This document shows, piece by piece, positions 22,507-33,500 of a stretch of 64,000 nt of DNA (its first letter is position 1; each line of letters begins with the position of its first letter). Source of the DNA: Lycium barbarum (Eukaryota; Streptophyta; Magnoliopsida; Solanales; Solanaceae). The notes below the pieces were generated by a model. It saw only the letters and a program-made list of their open reading frames with translations. It was not told where the DNA came from and did no database searches. A program made the translations under genes and the position numbers. The DNA is taken from the NCBI RefSeq assembly GCF_019175385.1, contig NC_083344.1, forward strand, positions 22,018,380 through 22,082,379. The letters run 5' to 3'.

Positions 22507-24633
22507 ATGGGTCAGAAAAGGAAAACAAGCAAAGCGGGGGCCCCAAGCACGGGCAAGAAAAGGAAAGCGCGCTCGGATTCAAGATTGATGGATGAACCTT
22601 CCAATTCGGAGGGGGAACAGTCAGGATCCGAGTACGCCGAGGTGATACCACCACCAAAAGTCAGGGGGGGCCCCACCCAACACAAAGCGGCAACCACATC
22701 ATAGCCCTCACCTATGACCCCGTCCCAATTCACGTCGGAAGCCTCCCAGTCTGAAGAGGGGGATTCCGACGCGGAAGCATCAAGCAAGGGAGCTACCACC
22801 CAAAATCCACCAGAGAGTGACTTAGCAGGGTTGAGTGAGGGCAGTGATCCGGTTGATGGAACGCCCCCTAAGGGTCGCAAGCTGGTCGTAAGGACCAAAC
22901 AGTTGGATGAAGAGAAGCTGCGGTTCTCGGTAAAGGGGTCAAAGGAGTTGTATGACCAAGGGATGGCCGGGTCTGAGAATGGTGGGCAGCCGTCGAGGAA
23001 AATATTTGAAGAACGACGGCTGATTTTCGAGGGTATTTCAGCTCATCCACAGCTGGATGATACCATCAAAGGATACAAATTAGATGCATTCACTCATGAG
23101 CCGGGAGAATATGCTCCGCATATTGTGCGGGAGTTCTATGCATCCTATGGGGCCGTCTTGAGGTCGCTGAAAAAGCCAAGTCTTGCCTGGCATCAGATCC
23201 CAATGCTGGAAAATGTGACGGTCCGGAACTCCCTGGTTGATATCTCCGCCAAAGCCATCAACAGGGTCCTGTTTGGTGATGACTTTGTGGCTCCCACTGA
23301 TCTGAGCCTGTTCTTAGACAAACGAGATAGGAAGGACAACAAATCCGTCAGGGAATGGACTGCAGCACTTATCATATCTGAGCCACATGAGCAGAAATGG
23401 ACTAACGATGGGAAGGTAAAGATCACTAAAAGTTGTTTGTCCACAGAGGCCAAATTTTGGTGGACTTTGCTGCGGTATCAGATCACTCCAACACAGGCAG
23501 ATAATACCCTTTCTACCAATCAGGAAGTCACTCTTGCCTCCTTCATGTTGAGATACCCGATGGATATTGGGGAATTGATAGCTGAGGAGCTGCATGTCCG
23601 GGAACACAAGCCCAACCAGAACATGGTCTTTCCGTGCCTTATCACGGCATTGTGTCGACGGGAAAGAATAATTCCGCTTCCAGAGTGGGACGGTACCATT
23701 ACAGCCGCACATGTAGGGGATTGGAGGAAAAACAAGCCGGTAAGCAAAAAGGACCGGGAGGCAGATCAGTCCGGTGATGACGACGACACTCAATTAGAGT
23801 TGAGTCCGAGCCGTACTTATGGGATTGATCCAGTAGGGTCCGAGTTTGGTGCTGCTACTACTGGGCCTGAGGTTCCCACGACAGGTGTTTCTGGTACTGT
23901 CCATGCATAGGAGGCTGCTGCCACACTTGGTAATTCTGAGGCAAGACCTCCACCACCACCTCCGGCCACACAGGATCATCCTTCGAGGTCCGCCACTGCT
24001 GCTGCGACAGCCGAACCTGCTGATCCAGAGCTGGGATTGCTGCACTTCAGTCCTGCTAACTACAGCCAGATTGCAATTAAACCGGTGCGGACCGAAAGGC
24101 AAGTAGACAAAATCTTGCTACAATTCAGGCCGACGGTGAAGAAAATAGTGCAGCAACTGGTTACTGAGGCGACCACAGAGATCCGTGCTCAGTTTCAGAA
24201 AAAGCACGAGGTGTATCAGGCTAGGCTTGACAGCTTTGAGGCGAGATTGTTGACTCGAGAGCAGACCGCACCCGGAGGGGAGTCTAGTTCCGTGAGGAGT
24301 GAGTTGGAGAAGCTGAGAAAGGAGCTTGAAACACTCAAGGGGCACGGGATGATAGCCACACCAGCACCAGCACCACAGCCCATTTTGCCTACCACATTCA
24401 AGGTGCTGGACTTGCTGGATTTTGAGGAGGAGACGGAGGAGGCCGAACCGTCTGTTCGAAATACTGGAAAAAGGGTCCTTGCCTCATCCGAGGACCCGGA
24501 GGAGTTGGCTAGGAGATTAAAAAGGAGTGAAAAGGAGGACCTGCAGCAGGCGATCTTTCAGTCACTAGTTGAGCCGCAGCGCCAACCAGGAGAGTCCTCC
24601 AGTCAACCGCCAGATGCGGCAGGCCAGTCATGA
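22507..24633 (+). pseudogene. Athila ORF3 ('env position') with plant-transposon-protein domain
   Basis: One frame of about 709 codons from MGQKRKTSK to AAGQS, broken by TAG stops at 22702-22704 and 23908-23910. The N-terminus is basic with a nuclear-localisation-like KKRKARSD, then a Ser/Glu/Pro-rich disordered part. The middle (about residues 140-400: PHIVREFYASYGAVL, SLVDISAKAINRVLFG, STEAKFWWTLLRYQITPT, ELIAEELHV) resembles the 'putative plant transposon protein' domain found in Athila-type ORFs. The C-terminal part is a predicted coiled coil (VKKIVQQLVTEATTEI, SELEKLRKELETLKG) followed by an acidic tail. I see no signal peptide or membrane segment, so an envelope role is not supported by the sequence. 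The ATG lies three bases after a splice acceptor. Confidence 0.85.
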
Positions 24634-26160
24634 GGTGCTCCCAGCACCAAGGTACCATTTCCTTTCCCTCGTTCTTATAACTGGAGCACTGAGACAGTTC
24701 TTGATTCTTGAGTTGGGGGTGGGAGTAATTGATAGTAGAATAGTGTAAATATGTGTTTAGGAACCCCCTCGGCTTTTCTTTGCCAGAGTTATTTTCCTGA
24801 GGGGGGTTTTATTTTGTTGAAACTGGCATGTTTAGGACGTTGCTTAGGTTGAATAGAATAATTTTGACTTATTTGGTGTTACTTTGTAACTGATGGCATG
24901 TGTTGTAGCTTGTTGAAAATTTGGACCCCTCAGAATTTTTGAAAAATGCATACTTAGATCAGTTATTGTCTGACATGATTGATTCTTTATATGACATTGT
25001 GATTATTGGGGTGTTGTGTGTGAGGAATGCTTGCTTAGGAGTCACAAGTGTAAAGATGATTGTCCTTATGCCGATGTGAGGGTGAGTCGTTAGTTTAATT
25101 CTGTTTACGCATGTATAATCTAGAACTTGCCTGGTTGGTCTTGTTGAAATACGAAGGTTAGTTTGGTTGTGAAATGATCTTAGGCTTTCTTTGTCAAAAG
25201 TCACTGTGCCTAAATAAGCCTCTCCAAAAGCTGAAAATATCACTAGTGTCCCTGTTTGAGCCTTTTTGACCTTTTTCTTGGTTAGTCGAATGAAACCTCA
25301 CCTGTTATGTAATTTAACCATCTTCGCACCCGTTCCCTCCTTGATGCTACTAGATAGACGAGGCCAAGCGCCTAAGTTGGGGGTGAATCAAATGTGAAGT
25401 GGATGTTGAGAACAAAAGTTGGGGGTGGTGGAATTTGCTAACAGAGAGTCGATGTGGTAGTTCACAAAAAAAGAAAAAAAATCAGAAAATTTAAACACAA
25501 AAAGAATTGATAGCTGGATAGGAATAAAACCACATCGAGGTCAAAAAATGTGAAATAAAATAAAAGGGGGTGGAAAGAAAAGAGGCGAATCAAGGTAAAG
25601 AGATGTTGTAGTGTCAAGGAGGGTGAGTCACTAATACCCAAAGAGTATCCTACCCGTCCCTAAGCCTACGTTACAAGCCGGAACAAGTCCTTATGTGATC
25701 ACAACCGAACGAGCCTAGGATGGAAACATAGAAAATAAGGGCAAGCCTATGGTATTTGCATGTGTAGTTATGAATTTCTTTGTGAGTGTGAGTGTTTTCT
25801 TTTCTCTTTCATCTTCGTTCCATTCTTATTGTATATATGTGTGTTGGGACATTCTTTGGTCTATGTGAGGGCATAAGGATGAGAATTGAACAAAATAAAA
25901 TGACTGCCGAAAGTAGCGTTTGTGTGCACAAAAGCAGGTCGATAATGTGATGGCATGTATAGAAGCTTCATGGTTAGTCATAACGGTTTTCAAGTGTGTA
26001 TGTTTCTTTACAAATTACAGTTGGGGTGGTCAGTTGGAAGGAAACATGCATGCCAAAATTTCCAAGTCAAAACCGATGTAGACATTGTTATTTTATGATA
26101 TCTAAGTGTTAGATTGAGTCGTTGTGTGGTATGGCCTGCTTGAGGACAAGAAAATACTTT
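24634..26160 (+). other. Athila 3' spacer, non-coding
   Basis: No reading frame I trust. It contains three internal copies of the polypurine-like motif AGTTGGGGGTG (24711, 25375, 25417) in addition to the functional one at 26161. An A-rich stretch lies at 25465-25575. The end has GAGGACAAG shortly before the polypurine tract, usual for this lineage. Confidence 0.8.
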
Positions 26161-26173
26161 AAGTTGGGGGTGT
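26161..26173 (+). other. Polypurine tract of the Athila-like element
   Basis: AAGTTGGGGGTGT abuts the 3' LTR start TGATGTGG at 26174. It primes plus-strand DNA synthesis in this family. Confidence 0.85.
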
Positions 26174-27590
26174 TGATGTGGAGTGGTTTTATGCCACAAT
26201 CGATGCTTTTTGACTTTAAGTTTTACTTGTTTTTAAGCAAGCCTATGTGATTTTACGTGGTTTTTAGTGTTTTTCAGGTAAAGGAACAGATTCGGCACAA
26301 TCACAGTTAAAGTGCAGAACCAGGTCGTAAATTGAAGTTTACGGTCTGTATTCTACAATACGGGCCGTAATCCATGGTCGTGTTTAAGGATAACAGAACC
26401 AGAAAGTCAAGCTGAGAAGATGGTGGTTTACGAGCTAGGTTTACGGATCGTATTTCAGTTTACGGTCCGTATTCCATCACGTATTTAACCAGTTGAGCAT
26501 CTGGCAGAAAGTCGAAGTATTGGATGTTGAATTACGACCATGCAGTTTACGGACCGTAAACTACTTTACGGTCCGTATTTCAAAAGGGGAAGTTGCACAC
26601 AACTGAGCAGCCAACTTGGGCGTAAACTAATTTTACGGTCCGTAAAGTGATTTACGGATCGTATTTCGCCATGACGGGACTAAAGTGCAAATCTGAAACT
26701 TCTGTAATTCCAAAACCTATAAATAGCCTTTGTAGGGTTTTTAATAGACATCAGTTATTATATTTTTTGTCTCTTGACTTAGAACATCAAATACTCTCTA
26801 GTTTTTGAAGATTCAAACATCAATTCAAGTATTATCAATTCATCTTTTCTTTCAAAGTAAGCAATTATGAATTCTTCAATTTTCTATTTCTTGTCCTTGG
26901 TCATGAATAGCTAAATTCCCTTACTAGGGTTGTGAACCCAATGATGGGTGTTTTGTGATTGGGTTTGTGATTGATATACAAATAATGGATTATTAGGGTT
27001 TAATTATTCTTCATTCTTCATTCATAATTAATGGTTGCAAACATTGATTAAAGCCATAAACCCTAAATTTATTTGGAAAAATAATTAGGGTTAGTAAGAA
27101 TAATTAACAAGAACTCAAAGCTTTAAACTTTGTTTAATAAATTCACTTAGGAATAAGAGGAATTTACTTGGCCTGATTAATCGTTCTTCATAATCACTTT
27201 CTTATATTTGGAAAAATCATAGAAAGATATAATCTTTATTTATTGGGAAATAGTAGAGATTCACATAGAGATTAAGTGCATTCATATAATGATCCATTAC
27301 AAGTATATCAAGATCAATACCCATGATCATACACTCTATCTGACGGGGACACAACCTTAGTTTCTTTTACCATAAATATTTACCAAAGCAATAATTTAGC
27401 AACTAGTCATAGAAAAACCAACTTTTACACAAATTATCGGATTAAGACATTAGACCTAGAACTTAGCATCTACGACTTTAGTACCCTTTTCACACCATAT
27501 TCCCTGTGGGATTCGACCCCAAACTTGTTGGGTTACTATATTTGACAACGTCCGCGTTATACCATTTATAGGTGTAATTTGAGCGTATCA
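26174..27590 (+). mobile_element. Athila-like 3' LTR
   Basis: 1417 bp, TGATGTGGAG to GAGCGTATCA, close to the 5' LTR apart from the 115-bp segment. It keeps four palindrome pairs starting at 26340/26359, 26442/26461, 26548/26567 and 26634/26653, each 19 bp apart, and the TATA box at 26718-26726. Confidence 0.95.
26340..26663 (+). promoter_or_regulatory. Four paired palindromes in 3' LTR U3
   Basis: Same register as in the 5' LTR. The 19-bp spacing is kept in all four pairs although single bases inside several 11-mers have changed (for example TACGGATCGTA at 26442). Confidence 0.85.
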
Positions 27591-27595
27591 CGTAC
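27591..27595. repeat. Target-site duplication of the Athila-like element, right (CGTAC)
   Basis: Directly after GAGCGTATCA and identical to 13843-13847. Confidence 0.93.
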
Positions 27596-27665
27596 CGATC
27601 CACGAGACTCTACTAGACAGGCTCTTGTATTAAAGACTGGATAACCTAGGGCTCTGATACCATCT
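27596..27665 (-). mobile_element. Chromovirus leader start and tRNA-iMet primer site
   Basis: On the minus strand the order is LTR end at 27666, a 3-base spacer, TGGTATCAGAGC at 27662-27651 (perfect iMet primer site), then a leader (CCTAGGTTATCCAG, GTCTAGTAGAGTCTCG). The leader matches 63275-63335 and continues at 13842 after removal of the Athila-like insert. Confidence 0.93.
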
Positions 27666-28632
27666 TGTCACGACCCATTTTAGCCTAGGTCATGCGGGCA
27701 CCTACCATTCTCACCTCGGTAGGCGAACTCTTAACTCAACGTTCGCAATAAATGAATATAATAAAATAGTGGAAGAAGTAAATGAAGTATGTCACATAAT
27801 GTAATATAATATAGATAAGTGCGGAAGTAAATGAGTCCACCCAAGTATCTGGTATCCGAATACTAAGGTCTGAATAATAATACATAGAATGTCTCAAATC
27901 ATATCATCAGTGAAAAGTAAGACATAAGCAATAGAAAAGTCTTCGAGGTCAGTGGATGCCATGCTCAGGCTGGAAAACTCAAGTAGAAGCTGAGGAATCG
28001 ATCAGCCACGAGTCAAAGAAGTAGATCCGGCCTGATACTCTGCATTCATAAAAGAATGCAGCAAGTGCAGGTCAGTACAAACAACCGTACTGGTAGGCAT
28101 CATAGGCCGACTAAGCATAGTTAACACAATTCAGAAGATAACACAGATAAACAAGTAAACCAATCACACATGGGACAATATAATCGTAACTGAGTATCCA
28201 TCAATACTTATGTAAGTATCTAATCTTAATATAATAAGTCTGAGTCTATCTAATCCTGGAACAATCAACACAATAGAATCAACAATACAATCTATCACAA
28301 TACAATCATCACGACATCTCACTCAAGTCATAATGCAATGTAATGCAATGATGGTATGAATGCGATGTCATGCCATCTATGCAAATGAGATGTACACATG
28401 TACTCCGGACCAAAATATCGACGTCTCGGTAGCACAACCCAGTGTGACTAGCGAAGTCTGAGTGCCACCTGTCCTGGATCTTTGTCAAACAGACCGACGG
28501 GAACCTGGATAATTCCTTATAGGGGGAGTCTCACTGGTACCATTCTGGGGGACTTGCGGAGCCCATGCACTACAATAGAATCTGGGATAACATCGAAAAC
28601 GACCATGCACAACGATGCTCGAATATAACCAT

Positions 28633-28890
28633 CGGACATCGGCCTCCTCACAATCACTCAAAGGAGTTGTCAAATATCAGTTTCATAAATCAATGATTCG
28701 AGAATTGAACCTCGGACATCGTCCTCCTTACAATCACTCAAGTAAAAGAGTTTAGCAAGTATCAGTTTCATATAAAAAATGATTCCGGAATGGATCTTCA
28801 GACATCGTCCTTTTTCACAATCACTCAACTAAAAGAGTTTATCAAATATTAGTTTCGCTCAATCAACAATACCGGATCATCACCGGATAT
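28633..28890. repeat. About 83-bp tandem repeat in chromovirus 5' LTR
   Basis: Three full units and a partial one, each with CGGACATCG(G/T)CC, CACAATCACTCAA, AAAGAGTT and TATCAGTTTC. The 3' LTR keeps only about two units (5157-5330), so unit number changed after integration. Confidence 0.8.
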
Positions 28891-29966
28891 CGGCCATGCA
28901 TGATAATTTGAGAGAATGCGTGCAATACATATGTCAATCATCAACGAGTAAGCCCAATATCACAAGTACCTCAATGGGGTACAACAACAATATGTCACAT
29001 CACAATACCAACAGTAGGTATGCCAACATATATCAATAACTCAAGTACTAATAGTGGGTACACCAATAATATATCATAGTACAAATACCAACAACGGGTA
29101 AGTCAATCCTATCCCAAATCAGGACAACAAGCGACATTCGCTATCTACCAACTACACATGGCATCAAGCCAACACAATTAAACAATCAAACACATATATC
29201 GGGGTAGCTAGTCCCAACACATATCAGGGCCCAACCTAACGCAATATCCATCCCAACTTCACACCCGAAGGTTCACATGCTGTCTCCGATATCATAATCT
29301 AAATAAGTGATTCACTATAACAAGTCACTTTATCGCCTTTCCCTTTCTCTGAAGCTCAGAACCAAAGTAGCCTAAGAAAAATCCAATTCTAAATTAGAAA
29401 TCAAGAATAATGATACTAATATTGCTATGATATCAATTAGGTCCATTTTAACCCCAGAAATTGGGGAAACGGGCCCACGAGGGCGAAACGGGAAATTCAC
29501 GGGTAAAATACCAAATTGAATCCTAGGTGATTATAAACTCATCATTAATTGTTGATTTAGCTCAAGAATTATTCCCAAATCTGATTTCTGGTAAAATCCC
29601 CCAAATCGGGTATGAACACTAATTCTCTGAATCCGAAATTCAACCTTAAAAGTGAAAGATATATGATTACTGAGCTTAGATTCATCACATTTTAACATTA
29701 AAATCATCAATTTATCTAGTATACTCTTAGAGAAAAATCTCCTAAAACCCTCTTTCAAATTCCATTTCTAAAGGATTGAAAAGGGGAGGGGAAAGTCTTA
29801 GATGATTATGATTAAAGAGAAGTAAAGGATTAGACAAGGTTTTACCTCAAAGATTTTCTTCAATGTGTCTCTAAGAAAATCCTTCCCAAGCCCCAATATC
29901 GAGATATAAAATAATGAGGGTCTAAGACTCATTTAAGACTCCCTTAATGCACAGTCGCTGCCCGTC

Positions 29967-30052
29967 ACCGCTGTAGCGGTAACTGGACCGCCCCAGCGGC
30001 CACCTGACCGCTTCAGCGGTCAAGCCAAAATGGCTGGTACCGCATCAGCGGC
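29967..30052. promoter_or_regulatory. GC-rich palindromes in chromovirus U3 (5' LTR)
   Basis: ACCGCTGTAGCGGT at 29967-29980, GACCGCTTCAGCGGTC at 30006-30021 and the weaker ACCGCATCAGCGGC at 30039-30052. The same elements are kept, slightly mutated, in the 3' LTR at 9045-9099. Confidence 0.55.
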
Positions 30053-30589
30053 AGGGCCACCGCCCCAGTGGTGCTGGTGCCACTAAAATAGGCACCAGAC
30101 ACCAGAAACTTGGCCTAAGTTTTTTGTTTCGATCCGATTTTTTGACTAACTCGCGATGCCATCTGTTCATATACCAGATACCTAGCCCCACATAAACATA
30201 TGCTACGAACGCGCATGTGACCTCGGAATTCCCAACGGTAGCCTCGTTGGCCGAGTCAACCACCGATGCCTTAAATCTATTTCCCATCCAATGTCCTGAA
30301 ATGCATCCAAATGCATTTGGAACTTAATCAAATGCACACACAAGTTCTAAACGACTATTCGGACTTATCGAAATTGATGAAATTCCAAAAAAGGTTCATT
30401 TGCCTAAAAGTCAACTTCGGGTCAACCACTTTCACTTTTAAGCCTATAGTTTCACCAAATTTACCTGAATTCAGTCTAAACACCTCGGGAAGCATGCCAA
30501 CGGTCCCTTCTGATCAAAAAGGAGCTAATCAATGCTCGGGAGTGGGCAAAAGTACCAAAAGAACTATAACGACGAAACGGCTCGTTACA

Positions 30590-30594
30590 AAATA
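30590..30594. repeat. Target-site duplication, right copy (AAATA)
   Basis: Directly after the chromovirus terminus CTCGTTACA and identical to 4190-4194. Confidence 0.85.
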
Positions 30595-33500
30595 TTTCCC
30601 GGAACTATGTCAATATTGGGCTCATATTAAAGCTCGTATTTCAAAATGGCGTTTTATAAAAAAAAATTCGTAAAAAATAAATTTACGAAAGGGTTTTAGA
30701 CGAGTACATCTTTTTGCAAAATTATGTTTTTATTTCAAAGTGGGTACAAGGTTTTAAAAGATTTGTATTTTAAAATGGAGGGGTCTTTTTAAACTGTTCT
30801 AAAACTTGGGGTTGATTGTTTATTTTAAAATAAGAGGTGGAATTTTTAATTAATAAAACTTCCACCTCTCTATTTAGAGACTTTCATTCTTTCACCTGAC
30901 AGCTCGTCTTCTTCTTTAAGGAAATTGCGGTTATTAGGGTTCCGCACAAACTCGCGGCTAATTGGAGGCCATTTCATGGCCATTCTCGCCGGATTTTTGA
31001 GGGGTTTAGCTATATATCATGAGTACTCGTGATTTATGAATTTATATTCCTTCGAAATTTACTTTTATGTGATCAATTGATTCATTCTTATGAAAATTAC
31101 TCAGGTTTTGCTGTGATAGAGCTGCCATGGGCGGGACCTCGAGTATTTAGCCATCTTGTGCACTCTATCACATGGAAGCAAACACCCAGGGGGAACTTCG
31201 TAATTTGGGTACGGTTTAGGAGTTTCTCTCCTGTCCTTGTGCGATTTTACCGTTAAAATTTGTTTATATTTGTCCCATTTGATGACTAGGCATACTATTA
31301 TGCTAATTCTTAGTTTTACGGGATTTTTACTTAAATTTTAGTACAATTTGCTGGATTATTATTTTGTATTATGTGAGGTGTACAACTTCTGATTGGTTAT
31401 GGTACTAGTTGTACAATTTTGTTGAGAAATTCCCTTATCCTTTGCCGATTTTCAAATAATTGTCAATTTAGTGTATAAATTTAAGGAGGAAAATCTGTTG
31501 GATATGCATTTTTACCTCTTTTGTCCCTAAACCCTAATCTTAATGCTATAAATAGCAGGTTTTATGACCAATTGAAAAAAAATCCAATCCTTTTTTTTGA
31601 AAATTTTAGTATTGAAATCCTACTAAGTCTTTCGACTTTACGACCAATATACTACACTATTAATATACTACAACTCTACTATCATACAAAAGCATATACT
31701 ACTCTTAAGATACATATACTATACAAATATTACAAAAGAAAGAAAAAGAAAAGGCTTGCTTAAGGTACTTTTGGTTGTTGGCTTGAAGTGTTGATCCAAT
31801 TTCTCCATTTTGATCTTTCGGTTGCCCCAAGAAAAGGGAATACTCTTTGTTTTTACGCTTCCCACTCTATTTTGAAGCGACTTTATTCAAATGTGAGTTG
31901 CTTATTAATTGTTTAAATGGACTCATATGTAAATAGATTCATGTTAGCTATAATGTTGATGTTAGATGATTGATAAGGTTCTAAAAAATAACTCAAAAGT
32001 GAAAAAATGGAGTTGTAAAGCTTGTAGTTATTGTTCTATTGCTTTTCTGGGTTCTGGAGTTTGTTTGAGGGTGGTTCTGTGTTTAAAAATAGTGTAATGG
32101 CTATGCTATAACCTTGTTTGATAATAAAAGAGTTTAAAACAAGGAAAATAATTAGTGTAGTCGGATGTTGTTGTTTTCAGTGATCTTTAGGTTTGTCTTA
32201 ATGAATATATTAGTGTAAAAGAGGTTTGAAGAGTCTTTAAGAGGTTCATTATAGGGTAATAAGACTAAAACAAGTAAATAGATGTAGAGTTGAGTTTCTA
32301 TCCTGATTGCAATATCTTTTTTTTTTTTTGTGTCAAAGTGAGGGGCTAGGTTTCACTTTCCATTTTGTTTGTGGTTGGTTCTAAAACTTGTTGTTTTTGA
32401 GTATCACTGGCTTCATTTCATGTGTTTAGCTTATACTTAGTGTATTGGCTAGTTCTTGATACAAAGATTAGTCTATTTGTTCTCTTCTTGAGACTGTCAG
32501 TTAGTATTGGTTGTGTTTGTGGTCTTCTTATGATAAGAATGTGTCTTTACAGGTTGTATCTGATAAGTTTGATCTTAGTATGACTATATCCTGTGTTGTT
32601 CTGAGAGTTCCCTGCCTTCTTCTGAGAGTTCTATCATTATCTTGCGGATTAAGTGCTTGTTGCAGTCTCATATGGATCTGTCTAAGCTTGTTTTTATATT
32701 GATAATCCTGTACATGCCAATCTCTAGTTACAATAAATATATGATACTCATAATATAACATTTTGTCAATATTTGCTGTTTTACTGAAAAAATCTTGTGG
32801 TTTACTCTATATTTGACCTTGTATGGTTATGAGAGTCTGGTTTAAGTATAAAAAGCCTAAAAACATAAAATGTCTTGAACTTTACTGCATTTCCCATGGC
32901 CTTGAGTCTGAAATTTCCTTGTAATATGATCCTTCTGTGCCTTGCCTATTCCTAAAAACTGAAACTATGAAAACTCTTGCCTCTACTCTAGTTTAGATTA
33001 ATCATGTTTCAAAAAGTGAAAAAGGACCTCTGGAATATGATATGTGCACTGTGTGCTGGACACTGTCTTATATGTATTTTCTTTGGTTTAGAACTGTCTA
33101 TTACTCTCTTATCCATGACCACGTCGTTCCGTGTTGTGCCTGCCTAGTTTGCTAGTCGAGAATCCATGAATATAAGTGGCCTATATGCTTGATTGCTTGA
33201 TAAAATCTGAACAGTCTAAACCTGGGAAATCTGAGCAATTTTTGGGAATCTTTGAGTTCCTTTGAGGAATTAAAAAAGTTATATATAGAGTGAATATCAA
33301 AGGGCAAAATAGTGTATATCGGTTGTATATGGAGGGTATGCCCTTTGATGGGTTTCGCTCTCTATATGAGGGTATATCACATAGTATATCATGTATATCA
33401 TAACTCAACACTTAGAAAATTTCTGGCATGATTTCAAAAACCGGGCCAACTGGTCCCTCATACTGGCTCTGTATTTTTCTTTTTGCATAATCTGTCCCTT

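Larger units (their letters stand above)
13848..27590 (+). mobile_element. Athila-like Ty3/gypsy retrotransposon, full length (13.7 kb)
   Basis: Order: 5' LTR 13848-15379, tRNA-Asp primer site 15385-15402, gag, protease, reverse transcriptase, RNase H, integrase, 1.5-kb spacer, ORF3 22507-24633, 1.5-kb spacer, polypurine tract 26161-26173, 3' LTR 26174-27590. It is flanked by CGTAC. The LTR pair differs at about 31 positions over about 1416 aligned bases plus one 115-bp indel (counted by eye, about 2.2%), so insertion is recent relative to its host element; at an assumed 1.3e-8 substitutions per site per year this is under a million years. Coding is nearly complete but carries stops at 16835, 18204, 19764, 22702 and 23908 and one frameshift near 17130. 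The lineage is assigned from the primer site, ORF3 and gag/pol style. Confidence 0.95.
4195..30589 (-). mobile_element. Complete Ty3/gypsy chromovirus (Tekay/Del-like), minus strand, with nested insertions
   Basis: In minus orientation the order is 5' LTR 30589-27666, tRNA-iMet primer site 27662-27651, short leader, gag remnant, protease remnant, reverse transcriptase, RNase H, integrase, chromodomain, 3' LTR 9683-4195. Both ends are flanked by AAATA. An Athila-like element (13848-27590) splits the leader and a solo LTR (6405-9012) splits the 3' LTR. Pol order, the chromodomain and the primer site place it among chromoviruses. The element is dead: the N-terminal part of gag, the zinc knuckle and the protease active site are deleted, and pol has a frameshift and several stops. 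The two LTRs differ by indels and many substitutions, so it is clearly older than the Athila-like insert. Confidence 0.93.
27666..30589 (-). mobile_element. Chromovirus 5' LTR
   Basis: 2924 bp; plus-strand ends TGTCACGACCC and GGCTCGTTACA. It is homologous to 4195-9683 and retains the site into which the solo LTR jumped in the partner. It has three to four roughly 83-bp units from about 28633 (cores CGGACATCGGCC at 28633, CGGACATCGTCC at 28716, CAGACATCGTCC at 28799), a 40-bp array at 28964-29108 and GC palindromes at 29967-30052. The open frames at 28485, 29531, 30045 and 30311 are in LTR sequence and not credible genes. Confidence 0.93.

Noticed and set aside
22507..24633. Retroviral envelope gene
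   Set aside because: ORF3 has the env position but no signal peptide, membrane span or glycoprotein features; its middle resembles the plant-transposon-protein domain and it looks nuclear.
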